Origin: Vampirovibrio chlorellavorus | GTDB taxonomy: Bacteria; Cyanobacteriota; Vampirovibrionia; Vampirovibrionales; Vampirovibrionaceae | Assembly (NCBI GenBank): GCA_003149345.1 | Contig: QFWI01000016.1 | Location: 310,001 to 374,000 of the forward strand | DNA: 64,000 bases | Direction: 5' to 3' | Shown here: piece by piece, positions 17,117 to 25,560 of the stretch | Position numbering within the stretch: the first letter of the stretch is position 1 | Layout: every line of letters starts with the position of its first letter | The notes under the pieces: generated by a model | Told to the model about the DNA's origin: nothing | The model's database searches: none | Seen by the model: only the letters and a program-made list of their open reading frames with translations | Made by a program: the position numbers and the translations under genes

Positions 17117-18712
17117 TTGACCTTGAACACCCTGTCCCCTTCCACCACCAATCTGGCCCGCTGTATTTTTGAGGTGGCGGAAAGTCGACCCGACCATCCG
17201 GCACTGGTAGGGCGGGGCGAAACGCTGTCCTATGAGGTGCTGGCCCAGAGAATGACTCGCCTGGCGGGGGCACTGGAACAATTGGGCTTGCAAACCGGCG
17301 ATCGGGTGGCTTTATTGCTATATAACACGCAGACTTTCGCGGTGGCTTACTTTGCGTTGCTGAGTCTGGGCATTGCCGTAGTGCCGGTCAACACCCGTCT
17401 GACCGCCCATGAGATTGACGTCATTCTGGAGGACGCCCAAGCCAAGCTGTTGATCAGCTCGCTGGAGTTTTTTAATACACTTACTCAGTTGCAGGTGGAC
17501 TGCTTGCAAGGGCTGGTACTGGATACGGAGTTGCTGGCCAGCGAAGAGGAGCTGGATCCGTTATTGGATGCCTTTCCACTGGGCTGCGCTTTGTATCGGC
17601 TCAACGAGTTGCTGGCACGTAATCTGGAGCCCCAGCAGCCTTTGCCCTATGAATTGCCCGCTCAGACTCCGGCGGCGCTCATTTATACCTCAGGAACCAC
17701 CGGCAAGCCTAAAGGGGTCATTCTCAGCCATCGCAACATCGAAGCGGATGCCCAGGCCAACATCGCGGTCATTGAGGCCGTTCCAGCGGATCGCTTCATC
17801 ACCATTTCCCCCTTGTTTCACGTGTTTGGGCAAACCAATATTCTGGTATCGGCCCTGATGGCCGGGGCCACCGTGGTACTGGTGCGCAAGTTCAGCCCCA
17901 AAACGGTGTTGGAGACCATTGAGCGGCACAAGGTGACCTTTATGGCCGCCGTGCCCACCATGTACCTGATGATGCTGACCCATTTGCGGGAGAAACCATT
18001 TGATCTCTCTTCCCTGCGGGTGTGCCACTCCGGGGCGGCCCCCATGGCCGTGGACACCTTCCATGAGGTGGAGCAGTACTTCGGGGCCCCGGTGCAAGAA
18101 GGCTACGGTTTGTCTGAGGCCTCCTCCATTGTTTGCTCCAACCCGCTACAGGGCCCCCGAAAACCCGGCTCGGTGGGCTTACCCTTGCCGGGGGTGCGGG
18201 TGAAAGTCCTGCGGGAGGATGACAGCGAAGCCGCCGTGCGTGAAATCGGTGAGCTGTATGTGCAAGGCGAAATCGTCATGCAGGGGTATCACCAGCGCCC
18301 GGAGGAAACGGCCAAGAGCCTGCGTCAATTCCCGGACGGGCTTTGGTTGAAGACCAAAGATCTGGGCTACAAGGATGAAGACGGCTACATCTACATCGTG
18401 GATCGCACCGATGATCTCATCAACATTGGCGGCGTGAAGGTCTACCCTCGAGAGATTGAGGAGGTGCTGTTCAAGCATCCGGCGGTGCAAGCGGTGGCCG
18501 TAACGGGGGTGCCTTCTACCCTGCACCATGAGGCCATTAAGGCCTTTGTGGTTATCAAAAACGGGCACAACTGCACCAAGGAAAGCCTGATGGAGTTCTG
18601 TCGTCCGCATCTGGCCGATTTTAAAATTCCCAAGCATTACGAGTTTGTAGATGCCATTCCGCAGGGAGCTACCGGCAAAATCCTGCGCAAAGACTTGCGC
18701 CGGGATATTTAA
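17117..18712 (+). CDS. Long-chain acyl-CoA synthetase (AMP-forming)
   Basis: A 531-aa ANL-superfamily enzyme that activates a carboxylic (probably fatty) acid with ATP to an acyl-AMP and then to acyl-CoA. The P-loop-like YTSGTTGKPKG (about residues 190-200), A5 motif EGYGLSEASS, A7/A8 hinge DRTDDLINIGGVKV and the C-terminal catalytic lysine region PQGATGKILRKDL are present. Start: TTG at 17117, immediately after the def stop, or the TTG two codons later; no ATG is available near the fold's N-terminus. Substrate chain length cannot be told. Confidence 0.88.
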   Translation: MTLNTLSPSTTNLARCIFEVAESRPDHPALVGRGETLSYEVLAQRMTRLAGALEQLGLQTGDRVALLLYNTQTFAVAYFALLSLGIAVVPVNTRLTAHEIDVILEDAQAKLLISSLEFFNTLTQLQVDCLQGLVLDTELLASEEELDPLLDAFPLGCALYRLNELLARNLEPQQPLPYELPAQTPAALIYTSGTTGKPKGVILSHRNIEADAQANIAVIEAVPADRFITISPLFHVFGQTNILVSALMAGATVVLVRKFSPKTVLETIERHKVTFMAAVPTMYLMMLTHLREKPFDLSSLRVCHSGAAPMAVDTFHEVEQYFGAPVQEGYGLSEASSIVCSNPLQGPRKPGSVGLPLPGVRVKVLREDDSEAAVREIGELYVQGEIVMQGYHQRPEETAKSLRQFPDGLWLKTKDLGYKDEDGYIYIVDRTDDLINIGGVKVYPREIEEVLFKHPAVQAVAVTGVPSTLHHEAIKAFVVIKNGHNCTKESLMEFCRPHLADFKIPKHYEFVDAIPQGATGKILRKDLRRDI

Positions 18713-18802
18713 TGGCCGCCCTTGCCCCGCTCGACTCGCTTATTCGCTTAGTTACTCTGCTAGTCACTTTGCTTTTATCCTGAATTGACAAGGACGTTGC
18801 CC

Positions 18803-19363
18803 ATGACTTACACCCAAACCATGCAAGATGAGTTGTTCCAGATTATCAAGCACCTGTCCTTCAAGCGGGGCGATTTTATTTTGGCCTCCGGGCAACGCTC
18901 CAGCTACTATGTGGATTGCCGTTTAAGCACACTGGACGGGCGAGGCGCTTATCTCATCGGGCACTTACTCTATGATCGATTGGTGAGCCTACACCCCGAT
19001 GCCGTGGGTGGTATGACCCTGGGCGCCGATCCCATTGTCAGCAGCATTTTATACCGCAGTGCTGAGGTGGGTAAGCCCATGGCTGGCTTTATCGTCCGCA
19101 AGGAGGCCAAAGGCCACGGGGCGGGCAACCAGATTGAGGGCAATATTGCCCCCTGGATGCGGGTGGTACTGGTGGAAGACGTGGTGACCACCGGCGGGTC
19201 CACCTTAAAAGCCATTGAAGCCATTCGCAAAACGCACCCAAGCATTGAGATTGCTGGAGTGTTGGCTATCATCGATCGCAACGCCGGTGGAGCGGAAGCC
19301 TTTAGTCGTCTTGGGATTCCGTTTCAGGCGCTTTACAACGTTCAAGCATTTCTTGAGGGATAA
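18803..19363 (+). CDS. pyrE: Orotate phosphoribosyltransferase PyrE
   Basis: A 186-aa enzyme of pyrimidine synthesis that joins orotate to PRPP to give OMP. The PRPP-binding motif VVLVEDVVTTGGST (about residues 113-126) is perfect, and HLSFKRGDFILASGQRSSYYVDCR matches the family's N-terminal substrate region (split here at about residues 18-40). The ATG at 18803 follows a weak aaGGAcg; the in-frame ATG six codons upstream is less likely. The 3' end overlaps the convergent zinc-ribbon gene by 62 bases. Confidence 0.93.
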   Translation: MTYTQTMQDELFQIIKHLSFKRGDFILASGQRSSYYVDCRLSTLDGRGAYLIGHLLYDRLVSLHPDAVGGMTLGADPIVSSILYRSAEVGKPMAGFIVRKEAKGHGAGNQIEGNIAPWMRVVLVEDVVTTGGSTLKAIEAIRKTHPSIEIAGVLAIIDRNAGGAEAFSRLGIPFQALYNVQAFLEG

Positions 19364-19688
19364 ACCGCTGCCAATCCCCATCCAGATTTCGGAAAAACTG
19401 ATGGGCGGATAGCACGTCATCCTCGGTGATGGGGTCAAACTCGGCCAGGCGATTCAGCTCTTCGTCGGTCAGTTCCGGGTCAGGGAAGGCATGATCCCGC
19501 TCTGGAACTTCGACCCCGACCATGGCTACCCCATTTTGCGTTTCACAGTGGGTGCAATAGACATTGACGATGTAAATGCCCTCTTCCTGCCGCAGGAGTT
19601 GAATATCCTCTGGCGTGAAGCTGTGTGAGCAGAAGTTACAGCGCATACGGCTGAAAAAGCTTTGGATCAGTTGGAAGGCATCCATCAT
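19302..19688 (-). CDS. Zinc-ribbon-like hypothetical protein
   Basis: A 128-aa protein with two CxxC pairs, RCNFCSHSF (about residues 16-24) and YCTHCETQN (about residues 44-52), spaced as in a single zinc ribbon, followed by an acidic C-terminal half (LTDEELNRLAEFDPITEDD). The ATG pair at 19688/19685 follows AGAGG. The C-terminal 21 codons overlap pyrE in convergent orientation. It may bind nucleic acid or a partner protein; no named family is recognised. Confidence 0.6.
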   Translation of the reverse strand: MMDAFQLIQSFFSRMRCNFCSHSFTPEDIQLLRQEEGIYIVNVYCTHCETQNGVAMVGVEVPERDHAFPDPELTDEELNRLAEFDPITEDDVLSAHQFFRNLDGDWQRFIPQEMLERCKAPETESQDD

Positions 19689-19791
19689 GCACCTCTCGAT
19701 CGTTTCTTGGGACGAGCGCGACTATCTCTTGATTATAGACCTTATTATGGGAATATAAAGATGGTTTCACAAAAAAATAAGATTTCAGCGG

Positions 19792-20238
19792 ATGCCCACC
19801 CCAACCAACACGCCAAAACCTCTGCCACTGCTTCATACCCTGGAGCTGGATGTGAATATCTTTGATACGGACTGCTATGGCGTCATGTGGCACGGCGCTT
19901 ACACCAAGTGGCTGGAAATGGGACGGGTGAAGTTGCTGGAAGCTCAGGGGTACGTTTTTCCCAAGCCGGGCGATCCTGAAGGATACGTGTTTCCGGTGGT
20001 AGAGCAGAATCTGAAGTACAAACGATCCGCACCTTACGGGGATAAGCTGGTGTTAAGTACCCGGTTGGCCGTGGATGGCTACAAACTGCTGTTTTTACAA
20101 AATTTTCGCAGTCAGCAGACGGATCACGTGACGGTGGAAGCGGTGACCACCGTGGTGGTGGTGGATGCCCAATGGCGAGTACAGCGCCGTTTGCCAGAGC
20201 CCTTAAAGGCCATCATCGGGCTTTCGGAAATGGTTTGA
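19792..20238 (+). CDS. Acyl-CoA thioesterase (hotdog fold, YbgC type)
   Basis: A 148-aa 4HBT-family protein. The N-terminal FDTDCYGVMWHGAYTKWLEMGR contains the conserved Asp-x-x-x-G-x-x-x-(H/N) catalytic-loop signature (about residues 24-45, split here). These enzymes hydrolyse short-chain or hydroxybenzoyl-CoA thioesters, and some associate with the Tol-Pal system, which is not seen here. No clear SD; the ATG at 19792 is the first in frame near the fold. It is convergent with the glycosyltransferase gene. Confidence 0.82.
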   Translation: MPTPTNTPKPLPLLHTLELDVNIFDTDCYGVMWHGAYTKWLEMGRVKLLEAQGYVFPKPGDPEGYVFPVVEQNLKYKRSAPYGDKLVLSTRLAVDGYKLLFLQNFRSQQTDHVTVEAVTTVVVVDAQWRVQRRLPEPLKAIIGLSEMV

Positions 20239-20300
20239 GCCTCGCATAACGCTGGGGAATCGTCATTGCTCCCCGCTCGGGCCTTGCCGCTCCCTTAGTA

Positions 20301-20347
20301 GCCGGGGAATGCCGGTGTGTCCCTAGCCGGGGAATGCCGGCGTGTCC
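20301..20347. repeat. 25-bp tandem duplication across a stop codon
   Basis: Two near-identical copies (20301-20325 and 20326-20347 plus diverged last bases) of gccggggaatgccgg(t/c)gtgtcc lie at the 3' end of the GT2 gene. The inner copy encodes the last residues DTPAFPG and the outer copy lies beyond the stop, so the duplication is outside the reading frame. Confidence 0.7.
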
Positions 20348-21720
20348 AAGTTATGCTGGTAAGTGCTGCCCTTGTGCTCGGTTTTATCCCAGCGGGTACG
20401 GCGCTGCTTTTGCCACAGGACTTTTACCATAATGCCAAATACCAGCGGTATCCATAAAATGGTGAGATAAATCGAGGTCACCGCTGTCCACTTAAGGGCT
20501 TCCCAGAAGGGTGGCCGGTTAAAGCGAATGATGGCCACAATGATGGCGGAGCTGATACCCAGACAAAAAATGGGAATAACCAACAGGGAGGAAATAATGC
20601 GGGTGGAGGTGGGATCGGCCATGAGAACCCCCCAGCCCAGCTGAATGAGATCCATAACCAGCCACAGGGGGAGTAAAAATTCCAGAAAGTAGGCCACCAT
20701 ATCCAGGGTGGTACGCAAGGAAGCCTTGCGGGACTTGAGCAAGGGGCCAGCGTATTCCAGATACCGGAACAGGGTGCCTTCCGTCCAGCGCCGACGTTGT
20801 TTGAGCAAGCCACCAAACTCCACAATCCCTTCTTCATATACCGGCACCTTGTGGGCAAAGCGAATATCCCAGCCCTCAATGTGCAAGCGGGTGGACAAAT
20901 CCAGGTCATCGGTCAGGGTGTTCACGTTCCAGCCGTTGACTTCATCCAAGGCTTCCCGCTTCACCAATTGACCGTTTCCGCGCAGCTCAACCGCACCTCT
21001 CACACTGTCTCTGCCGTACTGGAAGTGGGAGTCTAGCGAGTACTCATAGTTCTGGCATCGGGTCAGCCAGTTTTCGTTACCGTTGGCGATGATTTTACGA
21101 GCCTGCACGGCGCCCACGTTTTCATCGGCTAAAAAGGGCACAATACGTCGCAGAAAATCAGGTTCCACGTAGGCGTCGGCGTCGAATACGCAAATGACTT
21201 CGCCATCGGTGAGGGTTAAGGCTTCGTTCAGTACGGCGGGCTTGCCGGGAATGGCGTCGGCGGGGCGCAGGTGATAGCGGAAGGGCAAGGGCAGCGTTTC
21301 TCCCAGCCGGGTCAGGATGGCCGGTGTCTCATCGGTGCTGCGATCATCCATAATGAGCAGCTCATAATTGGGGTAATCCAGCTTCAGCAGGTTGTAAATG
21401 GTGTTCTCGATGACCACTTGCTCGTTGTGAGCGGAAATGACCACGGAAACCTTGGGCTGGTAGTCCAGATTGAGGGGCTTGGGGCGTTTGGCTTCCATAC
21501 GCTTGTGGTGCACCATGGCCAGCGTCATCAGCCAGGTATAGAGGATCATGAACACCAGCAACAAAATAACCGACGAGTAGCGGGGCATGACCTTTCCGGT
21601 CAAAAATACCACCAGCCAGATCACGGCAATCATACTCAGGAGAAGGATTTTTTCTTTCAAGAGATTTTCCTGCCTGCTTCTAAACCTGATTAACTGTAAC
21701 CATAAAGTCCATAACACCAC
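20323..21720 (-). CDS. Membrane family-2 glycosyltransferase
   Basis: A 465-aa processive-type GT2 with an N-terminal membrane anchor (about residues 20-65) and three or four C-terminal membrane segments (about 330-440). The catalytic set is visible: VSVVISAHNEQ (start of the Rossmann-like core), CVFDADAYVEPDF (metal-binding DxD), TDDLDLSTRL (catalytic Asp) and QRRRWTEG (QxxRW acceptor motif). It likely extends a polysaccharide or glycolipid. The GTG at 21720 is assumed because no SD-supported ATG precedes the first TM; an ATG at 21633 is a shorter alternative. It follows the GT28-like gene by 21 bases. Confidence 0.8.
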   Translation of the reverse strand: MVLWTLWLQLIRFRSRQENLLKEKILLLSMIAVIWLVVFLTGKVMPRYSSVILLLVFMILYTWLMTLAMVHHKRMEAKRPKPLNLDYQPKVSVVISAHNEQVVIENTIYNLLKLDYPNYELLIMDDRSTDETPAILTRLGETLPLPFRYHLRPADAIPGKPAVLNEALTLTDGEVICVFDADAYVEPDFLRRIVPFLADENVGAVQARKIIANGNENWLTRCQNYEYSLDSHFQYGRDSVRGAVELRGNGQLVKREALDEVNGWNVNTLTDDLDLSTRLHIEGWDIRFAHKVPVYEEGIVEFGGLLKQRRRWTEGTLFRYLEYAGPLLKSRKASLRTTLDMVAYFLEFLLPLWLVMDLIQLGWGVLMADPTSTRIISSLLVIPIFCLGISSAIIVAIIRFNRPPFWEALKWTAVTSIYLTILWIPLVFGIMVKVLWQKQRRTRWDKTEHKGSTYQHNLDTPAFPG

Positions 21721-21741
21721 GCAATACGCATTACACGCTTA

Positions 21742-22938
21742 TTAATAGGCGGACAACCGATGGGCGAATTCCTTGAGGTGATTGGCTGCCCGCAGGGCAC
21801 CATGGGTCTCAGCTGCCATTGTAGCAAAGGCAAGGGTGCGAGACTCGAAATCCGGGTTGCCTAACAGCCGTTCGATGTTGGCGCACAAGGCCCGTTGCGC
21901 GCTATCACTCAACTCCTGATAGGACATGGTCAGCGAGACGCCCAGTTCCGACATGCGGCTGGCGTTATTCTCCTGTTCAATCTGCTGGCTGTCCGGGATG
22001 ATGAGCGACGGCTTGCCCAGGGTCAGCAGTTCCATGGCCGTACTGTGCCCGGCCTGGGTAATCACCAGGTCAGCGGCCTTGAAGTAGGGGGCGGCCTCTT
22101 TCACAAAGGGGTGAATCTGGGTGTTTTCCGGCACATTGGCTGTAGTAAAGCTGGAGATGATAATAAAATCCAGGTGGCTCATTTGCCGGGCCGCTTCAAT
22201 AATGGCGTCAAACAGGGGACGTCGGTATTCATGCCCCCCCAAAGAGGCGACGATGAGGGGCTTGTTGCTAGGTTTGGCGATGGCTTGCACTTCATCCGCC
22301 TGCCAGGCCACCAGCGGCCCCACAAAGCGAGTACGCTTCTTGACCTGGTAATTATCGGAGAGATTGGGCAGGCAGACCGTGTAAGGCGGGCTGAAATCCG
22401 GGATCAGAATTTCCTCGGCGCTGGACAGCCACAGTTTCATGACCCACTCGAAGGAGCGGCCAAACAGCTTCACCAGGGCGGAATCCCGCTCGAAAAAGGG
22501 ATAAAAGGCGCTTTGATTGGTCAGTACAATGCAAGGAATGTCCAGGCGTTCCGCGGCCAGCACCGGGGCAATACGACCATCGGCCACCACCAGGGTCACC
22601 CCATGGCGTTTGATGATGTCCATTTCCTCCTGCACAATCTGGTTGAGTCCTAAGGCCCGGGCCGGGTTGTTCAGGATGGTCTTGCCCACGTCAAAGTGCC
22701 CTTCCGAGCCCACGAACTTGACTTCCTGGGCCACTTCCACGCTGGGGTAGTCGTAAGAACGGATGCGCTCCAATGCGTAACTGTAGGAAGCCAGCAGGAT
22801 ATCGCTGGGCTTGAAGTGTCGGGCAATGGCCAAGGCTCGGCTGGAGTGACCGTACCCCTCGCTACTGACCGAGAAGTACACCTTGTCCCGCAGTTGGGGC
22901 ACATTTTTTTTTCGTTTACCAATTTGCAGCAAAGACAT
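21742..22938 (-). CDS. MurG/GT28-like glycosyltransferase
   Basis: A 398-aa GT-B glycosyltransferase. The N-terminal SVSSEGYGHSSRALAIARHF contains the glycine-rich acceptor loop, and the C-terminal VASLGGHEYRRPL and VITQAGHSTAMELLTLGKPSLIIP plus QQIEQENNA form the nucleotide-sugar site seen in MurG and related glycolipid synthases. Its start lies 23 bases inside the end of the MFS gene, and the GT2 gene follows, suggesting that a lipid-linked sugar is made, extended and moved by this operon. The sugar is unknown. Confidence 0.75.
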   Translation of the reverse strand: MSLLQIGKRKKNVPQLRDKVYFSVSSEGYGHSSRALAIARHFKPSDILLASYSYALERIRSYDYPSVEVAQEVKFVGSEGHFDVGKTILNNPARALGLNQIVQEEMDIIKRHGVTLVVADGRIAPVLAAERLDIPCIVLTNQSAFYPFFERDSALVKLFGRSFEWVMKLWLSSAEEILIPDFSPPYTVCLPNLSDNYQVKKRTRFVGPLVAWQADEVQAIAKPSNKPLIVASLGGHEYRRPLFDAIIEAARQMSHLDFIIISSFTTANVPENTQIHPFVKEAAPYFKAADLVITQAGHSTAMELLTLGKPSLIIPDSQQIEQENNASRMSELGVSLTMSYQELSDSAQRALCANIERLLGNPDFESRTLAFATMAAETHGALRAANHLKEFAHRLSAY

Positions 22939-24331
22939 GTGATTTATCCGCTTTCAATCGGTGATAGAGTCCGATTACCCCCAATAATAGCATCGGCACG
23001 CCAATTAACAGAAACATGGCCCCCACGCCCACTTGCTCTACGGCCAGACCGGCCACTAGCACCGGCAAGGTGGAGGAGGTGCTTAAAATGGTGAATTGAA
23101 CCCCGAATACCTTACCCCGCTTGTCTTCCGGGATCAATTCCTGCAAGAGGGCCTGCAAGGGAATGGCGATAAAGGCCGCTCCCACGCCCATCATAATGGA
23201 CAGGGCATAGGTGTAAACCATGCGCAGGGTGAAGCGTACCGCAGCCATTTCAAACCAACCGCTCAGGACTTGGGGCAAGTGAATGACATAACCTTTCATG
23301 GACAAAAATCGCACCAGGGTCAGGAGTACCAGGCACAGTCCCAAGCTCAAAAATCCGCTGTAGACCATAATGCCCCGACGGGCATGGTGAAAGGAGTGTC
23401 CCACCCAAAAGGCGCCCAATGCCATACCCACCCCGCTGAAGGCGATGATATAGGCAAACTTCTGGGCGGCTACCTGTGGATCTTCAAACAGATAGGTCTT
23501 GGCAAAGCTGATAAACAGGATGCACAGGGCCACCATGGCGGAAAACAAGGTGGCCAGCTTCAGCATGGCGTTGCGCACAATGGGATGCTCGCCAATGTAG
23601 CGCAGCCCGTCCTGAATTTCATGCCCAAAGCGGGCAAAGGCCTCTTTCATGCTGGCCGCTGGGGGACGGCAATCTTCTTCCAGCACGCACAAGGGCGGGG
23701 TTCGCACAAAGGCCAGCGACAGACTGGCGGCCAGAAATAACCCGGTAATGGCCCAATGCACCTGTTTCAGGGAAAACAGGTTGATGAGCGGATCGCCGAG
23801 AGCGAACCCAAAAATGACCGCCACCATCATGGTGGTGGTAAACAGCGAGTTGGCTGTGAGCAGGGAGGACTTACTCACAATAGTGGGGATGGTGGCCGCT
23901 TCGGCGGGTACAAAAAACTGGGTGGCCGCCGAAATGAGGAAGGCTACATAATAGATAGCCCAGCCTCCGGTGGCTTGCGCGGCCCAGGGAATGAGGGCCA
24001 CCAGTGCGGCCCGCATTAAGTTGGTGGCTACCAATACGGCCCGGCGGGGCCAGCGATCCACAAACACCCCGGCAATGGCCGTGAGTAAAATGGCGGGGAT
24101 GGTAAAGGCAATGTACAAAAAGCTGCTGTAGCGATCGCTGGGCCCAAAATGGCTGACAATGAGGCTAATGAACACCACAAAAATAATGCGATCGGCGATT
24201 TGGGAAAAAATCTGGCCAATCCACAAGGCCAGAAAATTGCGATTGGCCAGCACCACACGGTAGCCTTCCCGGGCGGAAAGCGATGGTTCGACTGATGCGT
24301 CAGGTGCGGTAGAGGGAGTTTGAAGCGACAT
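22916..24331 (-). CDS. MFS transporter (12-TM, MFS_3-like)
   Basis: A 471-aa permease with twelve predicted membrane segments; NFLALWIGQIFSQIADRII starts TM1 and VFVDRWPRRAVLVATNLMRA carries the loop-2 signature. It resembles the enterobactin-exporter-like MFS_3 group, including an internal long loop between TM6 and TM7 (about residues 215-260, ending IQDGLRYIGEHP). The ATG at 24331 (MSLQTPST) was chosen; the longer ORF upstream overlaps the end of recO without family support. Located between recO and two glycosyltransferases, it may export or flip their product or a small metabolite. Confidence 0.8.
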   Translation of the reverse strand: MSLQTPSTAPDASVEPSLSAREGYRVVLANRNFLALWIGQIFSQIADRIIFVVFISLIVSHFGPSDRYSSFLYIAFTIPAILLTAIAGVFVDRWPRRAVLVATNLMRAALVALIPWAAQATGGWAIYYVAFLISAATQFFVPAEAATIPTIVSKSSLLTANSLFTTTMMVAVIFGFALGDPLINLFSLKQVHWAITGLFLAASLSLAFVRTPPLCVLEEDCRPPAASMKEAFARFGHEIQDGLRYIGEHPIVRNAMLKLATLFSAMVALCILFISFAKTYLFEDPQVAAQKFAYIIAFSGVGMALGAFWVGHSFHHARRGIMVYSGFLSLGLCLVLLTLVRFLSMKGYVIHLPQVLSGWFEMAAVRFTLRMVYTYALSIMMGVGAAFIAIPLQALLQELIPEDKRGKVFGVQFTILSTSSTLPVLVAGLAVEQVGVGAMFLLIGVPMLLLGVIGLYHRLKADKSHVFAANW

Positions 24332-24438
24332 TCCGGGTTTCCTGTCAAAAGCCCGCTTTCCAAAAGGAAGGACAGGCCCACTGGGTTTTCCTATTGTACT
24401 GCAAGTCCCCGGCCAAGCAAGCGGGAAGCGGGAAACGC

Positions 24439-25290
24439 CTATTTCAGCAAGGGTGGCACGTCGGGCAGGAGAGGGTGTGGTTCTGCCCGTGTCTGCTCCG
24501 GCAGGGGCGTTTCCAATAGGTTTAAAACCAAATCGTAAGCGTGCATGCTCTTTTCCACGACCTTTTGGAAGTAGTAGCGCAGGAACTTCTGGGCCTTGCA
24601 GAACTGAAGGGCTGTCCATTGCGGGTCATGCGGGTTCTGCAACAGGCGCAAGGTGCTGGTGGAGATGTTCACCCATTCATCGTTATTCAAACTGCCCATG
24701 GCACTGGTTTCGGCCTGGTGCTTGCGCCGCAGCTCCGAGGTGGCCACGCCCCCCAATTGCGGGGAAAAGCTGTAGAAAGGAGCCTGCCAATCCAGCGGCT
24801 GGCCGGTAAAAATACACTCGCTGAGGATGGGGTGATAACCCTCAGCCTCTAACAAGTCCAGCTGATACTGAATGCCCAGGGGGATGATTTGCGCTTCCGC
24901 CGCCTGATCCAGAAGGTGCAGAGCGTTTTTTAGCTCGGCATACACCAGATGGCTATCGGCTTCTCCGGCGGTCAGGTTGACCAGTTCGGCAAACAGCAGG
25001 GCATACGACAGTTTGAGCAGATCGGCCCGAATGCCGGGAAAACTTTCCCGGGGTTGATATTGAATGAGTAGATCCAGGTTTTTACCCTTGGACAACTGCA
25101 CCTCGCTGAGGTTGAGTAGTTGGCAGGCCCCCACCAGCTTGCTTTTTGGCTTTTTAACCCCCTTGGCGATGGCGGAGATTCGCCCGTGTTCTGAAGAGTA
25201 CAAGTGCAGGATCTGATCGGCCTCCCCAAAATCGTAGGTGCGCAGGCAAATGACATCGGTGGTATAGGTTTTGGCGGCAATGGGGGACAC
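24439..25290 (-). CDS. recO: DNA repair protein RecO
   Basis: A 283-aa recombination mediator that loads RecA on SSB-coated DNA with RecR. The N-terminal OB fold (TTDVICLRTYDFGEADQILHLYS, ISAIAKGVKKPKSKL) and the helical C-terminal domain (LSYALLFAELVNLTA) match the family. The cysteine zinc site of many RecO proteins is reduced here, with a single ECIFTG in its place. It is the first minus-strand gene after the divergent dnaE promoter region and is followed by the MFS gene about 107 bases on. Confidence 0.88.
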   Translation of the reverse strand: MSPIAAKTYTTDVICLRTYDFGEADQILHLYSSEHGRISAIAKGVKKPKSKLVGACQLLNLSEVQLSKGKNLDLLIQYQPRESFPGIRADLLKLSYALLFAELVNLTAGEADSHLVYAELKNALHLLDQAAEAQIIPLGIQYQLDLLEAEGYHPILSECIFTGQPLDWQAPFYSFSPQLGGVATSELRRKHQAETSAMGSLNNDEWVNISTSTLRLLQNPHDPQWTALQFCKAQKFLRYYFQKVVEKSMHAYDLVLNLLETPLPEQTRAEPHPLLPDVPPLLK

Positions 25291-25560
25291 GGGAAACGCT
25301 CCTGCTTTCCGGGAGGCCTCTATCTGGCTCTAACTTCTGGATACCATCATACACGGGACGAATCGTGCGCATGAAGCGGGACGGGCGCTTTTCCCTTCAG
25401 GCTGAAAGCATCCCGCAGCTGTCGCTTAAACATCTCTTAATAAGGGCGGCTTTTCCTTTACGAGCCACCCTGCCCGGTGGCACAATAGAAGGCGAGCGGA
25501 TCGTCTCCGCCGTCTTTGGCAAGTCCCGCCCCTTAACCCCCCAGCAGCAGAGTTGAGTTT

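Noticed and set aside
21895..22653. A 252-codon plus-strand frame
   Set aside because: Antisense to the GT28-like gene; no family signal.
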